From contig NZ_RCNR01000004.1 in assembly GCF_009725985.1 (NCBI RefSeq), forward strand, positions 62,001-126,000: a stretch of 64,000 nucleotides of DNA. Reading direction: 5' to 3'. The DNA comes from Zobellia amurskyensis. Its GTDB lineage: Bacteria; Bacteroidota; Bacteroidia; Flavobacteriales; Flavobacteriaceae. This document shows positions 54,025-63,102 of the stretch, one piece after another. How positions within the stretch are numbered: the stretch's first letter is position 1; every line of letters starts with the position of its first letter. Under the pieces are notes generated by a model. The model was not told where the DNA came from and made no database searches. It saw only the letters and a list, made by a program, of their open reading frames with translations. A program made the translations under genes and the position numbers.

Positions 54025-54038
54025 TGTGGAGCCGGAGG
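54025..54038. repeat. attR core inside the tmRNA 3' end
   Basis: TGTGGAGCCGGAGG, identical to 26157-26170. Here it covers the 3' CCA end and acceptor strand of the intact tmRNA gene. Confidence 0.88.
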
Positions 54039-54422
54039 GATTCGAACCCTCGTCCAAACAAGCAATAATAGAGCTTTCTACATGTTTAGTTCCCGATTAA
54101 TTTTCGATGCATACCTGACCGGAAACGGCCTAATATACACTTAGCTTCTTAAGATTTTGGTGCTACTATCAAAGCGCTAGTAGCCTTATATCGACATTTA
54201 TGGTGCTCCGGATTGAATCGCCGTCGACAGAGGCTATTCAGGAACATCTCGCTTCTCTACCTAGTAGAGACGAGGCTAAATCCTACTGTAATTCAGATTA
54301 AGCGGCAAGAGCGTAATTGTTTTCGCCAATTAAAAGTGTGAAGTATGATATTAATGAGCTGTACCCCAGCGCTCAACATGCTTACAATACCATTGGTCTC
54401 GCTGTCAAAACCAGTCGGCCCC
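54027..54422 (-). ncRNA. ssrA: Transfer-messenger RNA (tmRNA)
   Basis: A 396-nt tmRNA on the minus strand. The 5' end GGGGCCGACTGG pairs with the 3' end CCGGCTCCA to form the tRNA-like acceptor. A T-arm (GAGGGTTCGAATCCCTC) precedes the 3' end. The tag frame (54327 to 54298) reads GENNYALAA then TAA. It rescues stalled ribosomes and marks nascent proteins for proteolysis. The 3' end is the integration site of the island, and the gene remains complete. Confidence 0.97.
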
Positions 54423-54459
54423 GTAAAAAATCCATAATAGTGTAAACTACTACGGTCGG

Positions 54460-54467
54460 CAAAGATA
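54460..54467 (-). promoter_or_regulatory. Probable -7 box of the tmRNA promoter
   Basis: The minus strand reads TATCTTTG, matching the Bacteroidota -7 consensus TAnnTTTG, 38-45 nt upstream of the mature tmRNA 5' end, which leaves a short leader for trimming. A TTTG lies 15 bp further upstream, closer than usual for a -33 box. Confidence 0.5.
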
Positions 54468-54562
54468 CCCCAAAAAGTATTCCAAAAAAAGTTTTGATAG
54501 GCTCCAATCATAAGTTACATTTGAAACCATAGTCCATCCATAAGTTATAAAAGTCCAGTATC

Positions 54563-55762
54563 ATGAAGTTTGGAATCATTCGGGAGCGTAAAAATCCACC
54601 AGACCGCCGCGTTGTATTATCACCGGAGGCCTGCCAAAAAGTCTTGGCCAATCAGCCAAAAGCAGAAATTATTGTAGAACCGTCACCTATTCGCGTTTTT
54701 TCAGATGCGGAATATGAGGCTAAAGGGATTACGGTCGCTTCCAAAATGGAAGAGTGCGATGTGCTTTTGGGCGTAAAAGAAGTGCCTATTAAAAACTTGG
54801 TTCCTAATAAAAAATACTTCTTTTTTTCGCATACCATAAAAGAACAGCCGTATAATAAGAAATTATTGAGAGCGGTACTGGAAAAGAATATTGAACTGTA
54901 CGATCATGAAGTGATTACCAATCAAAAAGAACAACGTTTGGTGGCCTTTGGTCGTTACGCAGGTATTGTTGGGGCGTATAATGGCTTGCGTACATATGGA
55001 CTCAAATACAATTTATATCAACTGCCAAAAGCTGAAATGTTGGCAAACCAGCAAGAGCTGATTGCCGAGCTCAATAAAATTAATCTACCTAACATAAAAA
55101 TTATTCTCACCGGAAGAGGCAGGGTAGGCAACGGAGCACGAGAAATGTTAGACGCCATGAACATAAGAAAAGTGAATGTTACCGAGTACTTGGAAGAAAC
55201 GTTTGATGAGCCTGTGTATTGCCAAATAGATGCATCGGATTATAATAAACGCAAAGATGGGGTAAGGGGCAATAAGGCCGATTTTTTCGCCAATCCAGAA
55301 GAATACAAAAGCAATTTTTTTCGCTTTACCCAAGTTTCCGACTTTTTCGTAGCAGGACATTTTTATGGGCAGGGAGCCCCGTATCTTTTTACTAGGGAAG
55401 ATGCCAAACAAGATGACTTTAGAATTAAAGTAGTTGCAGATGTTAGTTGCGATATAGATGGTCCTGTGGCGACTACCATACGACCTTCTACCATTGCAGA
55501 CCCAATTTATGGCTATGATCCCCAAACCGAAACTGAAATTGATTTTAAAGACAAATCTGCTATAGCGGTTATGGCGGTAGATAATTTGCCCTGTGAAATT
55601 CCACAAGATGCTAGTGAAGGATTTGGGCAAGCCTTTGTGAAGAATGTAATTCCCGCATTTTTTAACGGTGATAAAGACGGGGTCCTGGAAAGAGCCAGAA
55701 TGACCAAAGGTGGCAGGCTAACTCCACGTTACCAGTATTTATCTGATTACGTAGAATCGTAA
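54563..55762 (+). CDS. Saccharopine dehydrogenase (lysine-forming)-like / AlaDH-PNT family
   Basis: A 399-residue NAD(P)-dependent dehydrogenase. The N-terminal domain has the AlaDH/PNT-type opening FGIIRERKNPPDRRVVLSPE, a typical Lys/Arg pocket, and DVLLGVKEVPI. The nucleotide-binding part contains LTGRGRVGNGA (about 182-192), and ADVSCDIDGPVATTIRPSTI near 295-315 matches saccharopine dehydrogenases. Cytoplasmic. The reaction in this organism is uncertain: lysine/saccharopine interconversion or a related amino-acid step. It is rightward and divergent from ssrA and marks the chromosome to the right of the island. Confidence 0.8.
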   Translation: MKFGIIRERKNPPDRRVVLSPEACQKVLANQPKAEIIVEPSPIRVFSDAEYEAKGITVASKMEECDVLLGVKEVPIKNLVPNKKYFFFSHTIKEQPYNKKLLRAVLEKNIELYDHEVITNQKEQRLVAFGRYAGIVGAYNGLRTYGLKYNLYQLPKAEMLANQQELIAELNKINLPNIKIILTGRGRVGNGAREMLDAMNIRKVNVTEYLEETFDEPVYCQIDASDYNKRKDGVRGNKADFFANPEEYKSNFFRFTQVSDFFVAGHFYGQGAPYLFTREDAKQDDFRIKVVADVSCDIDGPVATTIRPSTIADPIYGYDPQTETEIDFKDKSAIAVMAVDNLPCEIPQDASEGFGQAFVKNVIPAFFNGDKDGVLERARMTKGGRLTPRYQYLSDYVES

Positions 55763-55843
55763 TATAGCGTAAATAAAAGGTTGATTCATTGTTAAGGTAT
55801 TGTTAATAATAGCTATATTGTCGAGCTTTTAAAACAAGAACCT

Positions 55844-56113
55844 ATGACATTCAATTGGATTGCCGGTCGCGAAATAGATGAAAGATTACATCGCCTGTGC
55901 ATTGAACTTGAGTATGAGTTCCGTCCAAAAATCATTAAGTTCTTGATCGCAAATTTTGATATGGAAGGCTGTTCGGATTTTTCCTGTTTCCATTTTGATG
56001 TAAATCTTGTATCCAAAAGGGTGACCTTATCAGATGATACCCCGCTTATATACCTGCAACAGATTAAACCGGATTTTGACCAAAAATTGAAATTAGCTTT
56101 CGCAAATAATTAA
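55844..56113 (+). CDS. Small conserved-looking protein, unknown
   Basis: An 89-residue protein with balanced composition and no signal or TM. Not recognised. Its stop overlaps the stop of the leftward PHP-domain gene by 4 bp (convergent). A TATATTG-like box about 25 bp before the ATG could belong to its promoter. Real by size, composition and the tidy fit between neighbours. Confidence 0.65.
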   Translation: MTFNWIAGREIDERLHRLCIELEYEFRPKIIKFLIANFDMEGCSDFSCFHFDVNLVSKRVTLSDDTPLIYLQQIKPDFDQKLKLAFANN

Positions 56114-57222
56114 TCAATAGTTACCTTCCAATCAATAGTTGGCTGTTGTCTTGGCGCCGTAAAGCAACCAAGAGCCTTTAATTTTAGAACTATTTCAGTT
56201 TTAGTGTCCAAAGTCTTTATCAGTAATTGTTTAGTTTCCCCGGAAGCTATTTCAAATACCGGAGAGCTATCATAAAACGTGTATTCCATTTGATTTTCAA
56301 AGAGTAAATCACTGCTCGTTACATTTTTCAATTGAACTTCAAGTACTTGGGATTTTGGTCTGTATTCGGATTTTACTATCTCAATGCTATTTTGTAACAA
56401 CGGTTTTAGAAACTCGGCTTTGCCAACCATTAGGTCATTGTAAACCGCAACCGTTCTACCGGCAAACAGTGCCTCCTGAATACTCTCCATATTCTTCTCT
56501 TTTGCGAAAACCAGCGTAATAGGGCGGTGGTTTCCTTTTTCGGTATAATCCCAATCTATTAATCCGTGAATGTCACTGGTGCCCATTATGGTTAAATTAT
56601 GTTCTAATGCCAATGTTAGTGCCTCTTCGGAATAATCAATGGAATTAATCACTTCAATACCATGTAGTTCCCCATTCTTGATTCGTTTTTCCTGAAAATT
56701 GCTTAAAACAGGGGTTCCTTTGGGGCTTTGTGCATACCAAGCCGGGTGGTTCCAGAAGACAAAAGCATTTTGTTTTTTGGCTTCTGAAAAAGCTTTTTCC
56801 GCCTTGTCTACATTTAATAAGTTGGCATCTTGAATAAAAATAGCATTGTTGTGTCCTACAGGAGCCGAACGTGTAATTTCAGAACCATGAATGATGAGCA
56901 GATCATGTTCTTTAGCTTCGGCCAAGGCAAGGTCATAGGAACGGTTGCGGTTAGGGTGTGGAATATCCGCTTCGTGGGGTTGGTACTCTAAATGTTCAGT
57001 AAGCGATATGGCATCTAAGTTTTCACGCAACGCTTCTTGTACACGTATGGTAGGCCAAACGTTCCCATCCGAAAAAACGGTGTGCTGGTGCAAATCCGTT
57101 TTTAAAGTTTTATACCCGTCAATATCGGGGTAGGTCATGGGTTGTGCCCCACTGTGGGAATGTGTTTGCGAATAAGTTTGCTGAAAAGTAAAAAGGACGA
57201 CTAAAAGCGCTAATTTTTTCAT
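56110..57222 (-). CDS. Secreted PHP-domain phosphoesterase-like protein
   Basis: A 370-residue protein with a signal peptide (cut near TYSQ, about 19). A PHP domain with metal-site motifs DLHQHTVFSDG (about 44-54), SLTEHLEYQ, HGSEITR, FWNHPAW and TSDIHGL. A C-terminal beta-domain of about 90 residues follows. PHP proteins hydrolyse phosphoesters using a multi-metal centre; a secreted member could release phosphate from phosphodiesters or glycans. Single gene, leftward; the DUF1361 gene upstream is 68 bp away. Confidence 0.82.
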   Translation of the reverse strand: MKKLALLVVLFTFQQTYSQTHSHSGAQPMTYPDIDGYKTLKTDLHQHTVFSDGNVWPTIRVQEALRENLDAISLTEHLEYQPHEADIPHPNRNRSYDLALAEAKEHDLLIIHGSEITRSAPVGHNNAIFIQDANLLNVDKAEKAFSEAKKQNAFVFWNHPAWYAQSPKGTPVLSNFQEKRIKNGELHGIEVINSIDYSEEALTLALEHNLTIMGTSDIHGLIDWDYTEKGNHRPITLVFAKEKNMESIQEALFAGRTVAVYNDLMVGKAEFLKPLLQNSIEIVKSEYRPKSQVLEVQLKNVTSSDLLFENQMEYTFYDSSPVFEIASGETKQLLIKTLDTKTEIVLKLKALGCFTAPRQQPTIDWKVTID

Positions 57223-57290
57223 GGAGTTGGTTTATGTTGCTAAAATATACAACAAGAACCGAAACCTTTTACAAGATGTATTAAGTAAAG

Positions 57291-57962
57291 TTAAAATTTA
57301 GAACTATCTAAAGATGCTGTACCGTGTCCTCGTAAGAACGGTTTAAGGGCCCAAAAAGACACCCAAATAAAACTTCCGAATCCAAAAATCCACAACCAGG
57401 CATCTACCAAGAACAGAGAATTGAAAAGGCTTTGGGCCAAAACCAAAGGCTTGGTCACAATATCCCAGGAGTTAAAACGCAAGAAACGACCAAGAAAAAC
57501 ACCATAACCACTCAATAAACTAACGAAGAGTAATATGGCATTGGCCAAAACAGGATGGTTCCTTTTTCTAAGGTAACTAAAGACATCCATCATAGAGAGT
57601 ATTCCCAGTATTAATCCGTTTAAAGAGAAAACAAAAAAGAGCATTAGATCTAGCCAAAAGGTAGGCCTTGAGCTATCTAAGTGAACAAAATCTGTAATGA
57701 TATATGGGCTGTTAGGTAAAAAGAGAACCCATAATAAAAGGAGTATGACGCGTAGGGTTTTTGATTGTCCTACTTGTACATTGAATAAAAATTGTTTGGA
57801 CAGAAAAAGCGGAATAAGCGCTAAAAATAGATTCCATAGTAAAAAAGTAAAGTCTATGGATTGGGTTAAATACACCCGTAATGCAAGAAGCACCGTGCCC
57901 AGTGCTGTGAGCAATAGTAATCTTTTATGAAATAAATTATTTTTTAAAGCGCTGATAATCAT
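57291..57962 (-). CDS. DUF1361 membrane protein
   Basis: A 223-residue protein with about seven TM helices. It has the DUF1361 signature LLLLWVLFLPNSPYIITDFVHL (near 75-97) and GVFLGRFLRFNSWD (near 157-170). Family widespread in bacteria, function unknown. No start ambiguity; leftward and upstream of the PHP gene. Confidence 0.85.
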   Translation of the reverse strand: MIISALKNNLFHKRLLLLTALGTVLLALRVYLTQSIDFTFLLWNLFLALIPLFLSKQFLFNVQVGQSKTLRVILLLLWVLFLPNSPYIITDFVHLDSSRPTFWLDLMLFFVFSLNGLILGILSMMDVFSYLRKRNHPVLANAILLFVSLLSGYGVFLGRFLRFNSWDIVTKPLVLAQSLFNSLFLVDAWLWIFGFGSFIWVSFWALKPFLRGHGTASLDSSKF

Positions 57963-58007
57963 GAAAAAAAATGAAGATTTAGTCTATAAAGTACAACGGG
58001 TGGTAGC

Positions 58008-58015
58008 TATATTTG
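58008..58015 (+). promoter_or_regulatory. Possible -7 box for the DUF1801 gene
   Basis: TATATTTG matches TAnnTTTG and ends 25 bp before the ATG at 58041. No clear TTG at the -33 position. Confidence 0.35.
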
Positions 58016-58040
58016 TTGTTGTTTAACCAGATTTTAACCT

Positions 58041-58400
58041 ATGAACCCAGCAGAAAACTATATTCTTGATAAGCCTGAGCCTTATAGAAGTATTTTACTG
58101 CATTTGCAATCGGTCATTGAGCGAATTTTACCAGAGGTTGAATTAAAGTTCAAATATAGAATTCCATTTTATTATATCAATGGAACGCCCTTTTGTTATT
58201 TGAACCAAAGCAAAGACTATGTAGATCTGGGCTTTTGGAAAGCTGCTCATTTAACCGTTCATCAAGAACATATGATTTCCGAAGGACGTAAGGTTATAAA
58301 ATCTTTGCGCTATAGATCATTGGAGGGTATAGACGATTCTATTCTTATCGATGTCATTAACGAAGCATATGTGGTTAGAGACGCTAGATTTTATAAGTAA
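58041..58400 (+). CDS. DUF1801 (YdhG-like) protein
   Basis: A 119-residue cytoplasmic protein with the DUF1801 pattern: YRSILLHLQSVIERILPEVELKFKYRIPFYYING near the start, YLNQSKDYVDLGFWKA in the middle and IDDSILIDVINEAY at the end. Frataxin-like fold is known for the family; function is not settled. Single rightward gene between leftward neighbours. Confidence 0.85.
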   Translation: MNPAENYILDKPEPYRSILLHLQSVIERILPEVELKFKYRIPFYYINGTPFCYLNQSKDYVDLGFWKAAHLTVHQEHMISEGRKVIKSLRYRSLEGIDDSILIDVINEAYVVRDARFYK

Positions 58401-58442
58401 AACTTAAATTCAAAATTAAGTTAGGGTAAAGAAGTTTGTAAA

Positions 58443-60047
58443 TTACTCCGTGATTAGTCCTTCATTTTTATAACGCTCAATGAATTGGTTATCGAGTTCA
58501 TCAGAATCTTTATATTTTTTTCGTAGTTCCCTAAGTTTTTCTTTCATATCGGCTACTACATCCGCATATTTGGGATCACCATAGACATTATTAGTTTCGT
58601 TAGGGTCTTTGGAATGGTCATAAAGTTCCCAGACATCAACATCATAATAAAAATGAATAAGCTTGTATTCTTTTGTAGCAATACCATAGTGTCTTTTTAC
58701 AGCATGTTCGGCAGGGTATTCGTAGTAGTGATAGTACACTCCGTCTCTATTCCATTTTTCTTTTTCTCCTTTTAATAGGGGTACGAGGCTTTCGCCTTGC
58801 ATGTCTTGCGGTGCGGTAACAGCTGCAACTTCTAAAAAGGTTTGGGCAAAATCAAGGTTTTGTACCATTTCTTCCTCAGTAGTTCCCGGGGTAATAACAT
58901 TTGGCCACTTTATTAGCAAAGGTGTTTTGAAAGATTCATTGTACATAAAGCGCTTATCGAACCAGCCGTGTTCCCCCAAATAAAACCCTTGATCGGAAGT
59001 GTAAACCACAAGGGTGTTCTCGCTGAGGTCGTTCTCGTCCATATAATCCAACAAGCGACCCACATTTTCATCTACTGCTGCTATAGTCCCCAGATAATCT
59101 TGCATGTACCGTTGATATTTCCAAACCATTAAGGTGCTATCGTTCATCTCAGGAAAGCGCCTCGCAAAGTCTTCGTTAATAGGGTCGTAAACAGCATCCC
59201 ATGCCGTTCTTTGTTCAGAGTTGAGCCGCCCTATGCGGTTTCCTATGGTATTCCAGTTCTTAATATCAAGTTGTTTTGCAATGCTGTCGGTCAGCTTTAA
59301 ATCGTATGAAAGTTGCATATGTTTTAATATGTTCATCTCAGCTGGGCCAGCAGTGGTCTCGCGGCTCACATAATCATCAAAAAGTGTTTTAGGAAGCGGG
59401 AAAGTCTTTTGTGTAAATTCTTTATAATGGCGTTCTGCGGGCATCCAAGTTCTGTGAGGTGCCTTGTGCAGGTACATCAACATAAAAGGTTTTTCGTTAT
59501 CCCGTCGGTTTTCAAACCAGTCAATAGCAAGGTCGGTAATAATATCGGTGACATAGCCGGTAATCGTGGTGTCACCAGTGGCGGTAATGAACTTAGGGTT
59601 GTAATAATCGCCCTGGCCTGGCAATATTTTAAATTCGTCAAATCCTTTGGGATTGTTTCCAAAATGTAATTTCCCGAACATGGCCGTTTGGTATCCCGCT
59701 TTCTTTAGTAGTTGAGGGAAAGTAACATTGGTCGTGTCAAAAGGGGAGATATTATCAATTTTTCCGTTGATGTGCGAATGTTTTCCTGTCAAGATTACGG
59801 CCCGTGAAGGAGCGCAGATCGAGTTGGTAACCGATGCATTGGTGAAAAGCATGCCTTCCTTGGCTATACGGTCTATATTCGGAGTTTGGATTAATCGTTC
59901 ATCATAGGCGCTGATAGCTTGATAAGCATGGTCATCAGACATGATGAAAACTATGTTTGGACGTTTTTTGACCGTTACATCTGGTCCGGTTTTACAAGAA
60001 TAGATAGCTATTAGTAATATCAAAACTGCGAATCGGTATAATCTCAT
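58443..60047 (-). CDS. Sulfatase (S1 family) lipoprotein
   Basis: A 534-residue sulfatase. Lipobox IYSC (Cys18), then RPNIVFIMSDDH with metal ligands Asp38/39, the modification motif CAPSR with Cys78 (formylglycine type), GKHSHING, and a late TSDQGFYLGEHG motif (about 350-361) carrying the Asp and His ligands. A C-terminal domain with YELYDHSKDPNE type sequence ends the protein. It removes sulfate esters from glycans or other compounds outside the inner membrane. The cysteine-type site needs a maturation enzyme; the SUMF1-fold protein in the island lacks the catalytic cysteines and is unlikely to serve. Confidence 0.92.
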   Translation of the reverse strand: MRLYRFAVLILLIAIYSCKTGPDVTVKKRPNIVFIMSDDHAYQAISAYDERLIQTPNIDRIAKEGMLFTNASVTNSICAPSRAVILTGKHSHINGKIDNISPFDTTNVTFPQLLKKAGYQTAMFGKLHFGNNPKGFDEFKILPGQGDYYNPKFITATGDTTITGYVTDIITDLAIDWFENRRDNEKPFMLMYLHKAPHRTWMPAERHYKEFTQKTFPLPKTLFDDYVSRETTAGPAEMNILKHMQLSYDLKLTDSIAKQLDIKNWNTIGNRIGRLNSEQRTAWDAVYDPINEDFARRFPEMNDSTLMVWKYQRYMQDYLGTIAAVDENVGRLLDYMDENDLSENTLVVYTSDQGFYLGEHGWFDKRFMYNESFKTPLLIKWPNVITPGTTEEEMVQNLDFAQTFLEVAAVTAPQDMQGESLVPLLKGEKEKWNRDGVYYHYYEYPAEHAVKRHYGIATKEYKLIHFYYDVDVWELYDHSKDPNETNNVYGDPKYADVVADMKEKLRELRKKYKDSDELDNQFIERYKNEGLITE

Positions 60048-60118
60048 TTTATGGGAATATGATTTTTGTAAAAATCTAAAATTCAGATTTTTTTTCGATT
60101 AACGCGTCTGTTTATGCT

Positions 60119-62086
60119 TTATATTTTTTTGAATAATATAAGTGAATTGTTCTGTATGTCCGTCACATGCTTAAAAACGGTTTTTAAATTTTCATAGTCA
60201 TCTGCGATTATATGTGGGGAATTTATAGAAAGCTCGAATAGAATAGTTATATGCTTACTGTTGCTTTGTGCTTGAAAATTCATTTTGACCAAGTTGTCTA
60301 CCAATTTTACGGTTTTGGAATTTGGAAGTTCATGAACTAAGTAACCTTCAGGAATGGTAATGACCATTAAATATTTGAATTTACGAGCATAACCAAAATC
60401 TACAGGGTAAGCCCGTTTCTCAAGCAAAAAGGGATTTTCAGGAAAAAAGCGTACCAAAAAAGGATTGAAATAGACCATTTCTCCATTTAATACATTGGGT
60501 ATTTCAAACTCTAGGCGCTCAGATGTTTTTTTATCACTTTGTTTTTCCTCTTTCTGCTCATATGAAGTAATTCTAATATCGCCTTCAAAGCTTTCCTCAA
60601 TGCTATCTAAATACTCATTGTTAGTTCTATTATCAATATTCTTGCGTGTGCTAATGGCATTGTAGCCTGTATTGGTTATGTCTAGTAGACCCGTTGCTTT
60701 TTTGTCTTCGGTATCAAAATCTAGCTGAAGACGTATTTTATGTTGGTTGTCGTTTTCGGTCTCTACTGTGTGCCAGTAACTATCATTCTTAAAATCCATT
60801 ACCCTACCATAATAATTTAAGGCTCTATAGGGCAACATTCCAAATACTAAATACTTATCGGTAGCGTCTAGCAAGTAAGATTTTCCATCAATGTCCAGTT
60901 TGGCAATACAATAGTTAAAATCGCTCATTACTGGATGGGATTTTTTGGGTAAGCCGCTTTTACGGGTAGACATTAACATTAAATTGGTCTTAATATCTGC
61001 TGCATTTAAAAGGTTTATTAAAGACATGTTTATTTCAGAAACACTCCCACGACCTTCGTCAAAAGCTTCTTTAACGCGGGCTTTTCCGTAAATACCATAT
61101 TCCTCGTTCCAGCTAAAATGATTTTGGACAAATGCGTAAATGTTTTTAGCACGCTGTAATTTATCCGGCTCGCTCAATAGGGTTTCCGGTACATGGTTTT
61201 CAAAGAACCCTTTTTTGGTAAGTTGTCTTCCTATGTTCTTGTCGGTACGAAACTCTTGGTCAACGTCTTTCCAGCTTTTGGTATAGCGGTCAATTATGCC
61301 ATCCAGCCTCCTGTGTTCGGAAAGTTCAAAATCAAGGCGAGAAATATAATTGGAGGGAGCTAACATGAATTCTTCGGCAACTTTAAATGCCGGAATATCC
61401 TTCATAGCATATGTCAATATTTCGCAATCCGCACTTCTAGAATACCCATCAATATGAAAACAATTTTTTTTAATGTCCGCTTCGTTTATGTCCAATTTTA
61501 AACTTCCTATCAAAGCACGGTTATAGATATAGTTTCCTGGGATTTTAGCGTTGAACCCGCTATATATTTTTGGGATATTAGCTTGAAATTCCCATCCTTT
61601 AAAATTGTAAATAAAAGGAGATATTAGTTTGTATTTGTACTCCAGAATGCTTCCTTCCTTTAGATTGGGAAAAGTAAAGGTCTGTTCCGTAGCAAATTCA
61701 TGAATATCCTTTGTGAATATGTTTTTGGAAAGTACTCGGGTTTGGTTGGCCCCGTTATGCGTTATAGCTTTTAGCTCTTCTAATTTTTCCGAAGATTTTT
61801 TGCTTCTCCTTAAAGGAATTGAAATAGTGGCTTGGTCATAGCCTCTTTCATTAAAAATTTTAATTTTTATATGGTATTCCTTTACAATCTGTATCCTGTC
61901 ATTAATGACCTCAAAGTAATTGTTGCCACGTTCATAAAGCACTACCGCATTAGCTGTGGAATCTTTGGGGTAGACCATCATTTCAAATTCGTCCGGTCTT
62001 ATTTCCCCGAACGTCTCATGTTGTTGAGCTTGTATAGCAGTGATGAAAGCGAAAAAAAGAACATAAAAAGTGTATCGAATACGCAT
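60119..62086 (-). CDS. DUF3857 protein with degenerate transglutaminase domain
   Basis: A 655-residue secreted protein (signal cut near IQAQ, about 20). DUF3857 domain at about 40-235 (EYHIKIKIFNERG, FTFPNLKEGSILEYKY), then a transglutaminase-like domain (about 290-420). The catalytic Cys position in the usual G-x-C-x-D-K segment reads GRGSVSEINMS here, and the following His strand reads SDFNYCIAKL, so Cys and His appear lost while the Asp strand (LLDATDKY) remains. A DUF3858-like C-terminal domain follows. Probably a binding rather than an enzymatic protein. Envelope location inferred. Confidence 0.85.
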   Translation of the reverse strand: MRIRYTFYVLFFAFITAIQAQQHETFGEIRPDEFEMMVYPKDSTANAVVLYERGNNYFEVINDRIQIVKEYHIKIKIFNERGYDQATISIPLRRSKKSSEKLEELKAITHNGANQTRVLSKNIFTKDIHEFATEQTFTFPNLKEGSILEYKYKLISPFIYNFKGWEFQANIPKIYSGFNAKIPGNYIYNRALIGSLKLDINEADIKKNCFHIDGYSRSADCEILTYAMKDIPAFKVAEEFMLAPSNYISRLDFELSEHRRLDGIIDRYTKSWKDVDQEFRTDKNIGRQLTKKGFFENHVPETLLSEPDKLQRAKNIYAFVQNHFSWNEEYGIYGKARVKEAFDEGRGSVSEINMSLINLLNAADIKTNLMLMSTRKSGLPKKSHPVMSDFNYCIAKLDIDGKSYLLDATDKYLVFGMLPYRALNYYGRVMDFKNDSYWHTVETENDNQHKIRLQLDFDTEDKKATGLLDITNTGYNAISTRKNIDNRTNNEYLDSIEESFEGDIRITSYEQKEEKQSDKKTSERLEFEIPNVLNGEMVYFNPFLVRFFPENPFLLEKRAYPVDFGYARKFKYLMVITIPEGYLVHELPNSKTVKLVDNLVKMNFQAQSNSKHITILFELSINSPHIIADDYENLKTVFKHVTDIQNNSLILFKKI

Positions 62087-62201
62087 ATTGACGGTTTAAT
62101 CAATTCGATAACCTTTTTAGATGTCAATTATTGTGAAGTTAAGCCGATGGGCAGATTTTTTTCGACAATCAATTCGGCCACACATTCCTGTAAAATAACT
62201 C

Positions 62202-63020
62202 TTATAACCCGTTAATTGTTTTTCTAATAGCTGTCAAATCGGTCAATAATTTTTTCATCAATCCTAAGTCGAGCATATTAGCGCCATCACTTTTTGCATT
62301 GGCACAATCAAAATGTGTTTCTATAAAAAGGCCGTCTACTCCCGCAGCAATTCCTGCTCGCGCCATTGTGCCAATTAATGAGGGCCTGCCGCCTGTAACA
62401 CCTGAAGATTGATTTGGTTGTTGTAATGAATGGGTTACATCCAATACAACCGGGGCAAATTGTTTCATAGTAGGTACGCCTCTAAAATCAACTATCATAT
62501 CTTGATAGCCAAACATGGTGCCACGATCGGTAATAATTGCTTGTTGGTTACCTGTTTCTGTAACTTTATTGACCGCGTGTTTCATGCTTTCCGGACTCAT
62601 GAACTGTCCTTTCTTAATGTTTACGGCTTTTCCTGTTTCTGCAGCTGCAACCACCAAATCCGTTTGGCGTGCCAAAAAAGCTGGAATTTGTAATACATCT
62701 ACGTATTCTGCGGCCATAATAGCATCTTGTTCCGTGTGGATATCCGTTACAGTGGGTACTTTAAAGGTTTCAGAAACTTTTCGTAATATTTTTAATGCCT
62801 TCTCATCCCCAATACCAGTAAAAGAATCTAACCTGCTTCTGTTCGCTTTTTTAAAACTACCCTTAAATACGTAAGGTATTTTTAAATCGCTGGTAATGGT
62901 AACCACATGTTCGGCAATTCGCAGCGCCATGTCTTCACCTTCTATGGCGCAAGGACCAGCAAGTAGAAAAAAGTTGTTGCTATCGGTATATTTTATTTGA
63001 GGAATCAGGGATAAGTCCAT
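62202..63020 (-). CDS. kdsA: 3-deoxy-8-phosphooctulonate (KDO-8-P) synthase
   Basis: A 272-residue TIM-barrel enzyme joining phosphoenolpyruvate and arabinose-5-phosphate in KDO synthesis for lipopolysaccharide. Motifs: LLAGPCAIEG (20-29), FKGSFKKANRSRLDSF (about 53-68), TDIH, LQIPAFLARQTDL, NIKKGQFMSP, DRGTMFGY, DVTHSLQQP, GLFIETH (about 235-241). Length and motifs are canonical. The presence of NxK and the Cys in AGPC are consistent with either metal class. A TATCTTTG box at 63045-63038 is a good promoter candidate. Confidence 0.97.
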   Translation of the reverse strand: MDLSLIPQIKYTDSNNFFLLAGPCAIEGEDMALRIAEHVVTITSDLKIPYVFKGSFKKANRSRLDSFTGIGDEKALKILRKVSETFKVPTVTDIHTEQDAIMAAEYVDVLQIPAFLARQTDLVVAAAETGKAVNIKKGQFMSPESMKHAVNKVTETGNQQAIITDRGTMFGYQDMIVDFRGVPTMKQFAPVVLDVTHSLQQPNQSSGVTGGRPSLIGTMARAGIAAGVDGLFIETHFDCANAKSDGANMLDLGLMKKLLTDLTAIRKTINGL

Positions 63021-63037
63021 TTGTCGAATATTTTAAA

Positions 63038-63045
63038 CAAAGATA
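63038..63045 (-). promoter_or_regulatory. Probable -7 box of the kdsA promoter
   Basis: The minus strand reads TATCTTTG (consensus TAnnTTTG), ending 17 bp upstream of the kdsA ATG. No obvious -33 TTG. Confidence 0.45.
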
Positions 63046-63102
63046 CTATTTTAAGAAGCTTACGGTTGTATTTGGATAAGATTGTCTAAAACCCAAATCA
63101 AA

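Larger units (their letters stand above)
26157..54038. mobile_element. Integrative genomic island in the tmRNA gene (about 28 kb)
   Basis: Bounded by a 14-bp duplication of the ssrA 3' end. A tyrosine integrase starts 173 bp inside the left end. Clusters of ACTGTCACC repeats at 12-bp period lie inside both ends. The replication/excision module (26.3-30.3 kb) is followed by cargo: a SusCD sugar locus and a type I restriction-modification operon. No conjugation genes are seen, so it may be mobilised by another element or be immobile now. The esterase and the saccharopine-dehydrogenase-like gene would flank ssrA without it. Confidence 0.88.

Noticed and set aside
35593-60047. The island SUMF1-fold protein as activator of the sulfatase at 58443
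   Set aside because: It lacks the catalytic cysteines, and the sulfatase lies outside the island.
63082-63102. TTG start for the secreted protein before the right edge
   Set aside because: Adds polar residues before a perfect signal peptide; ATG at 63103 is preferred.
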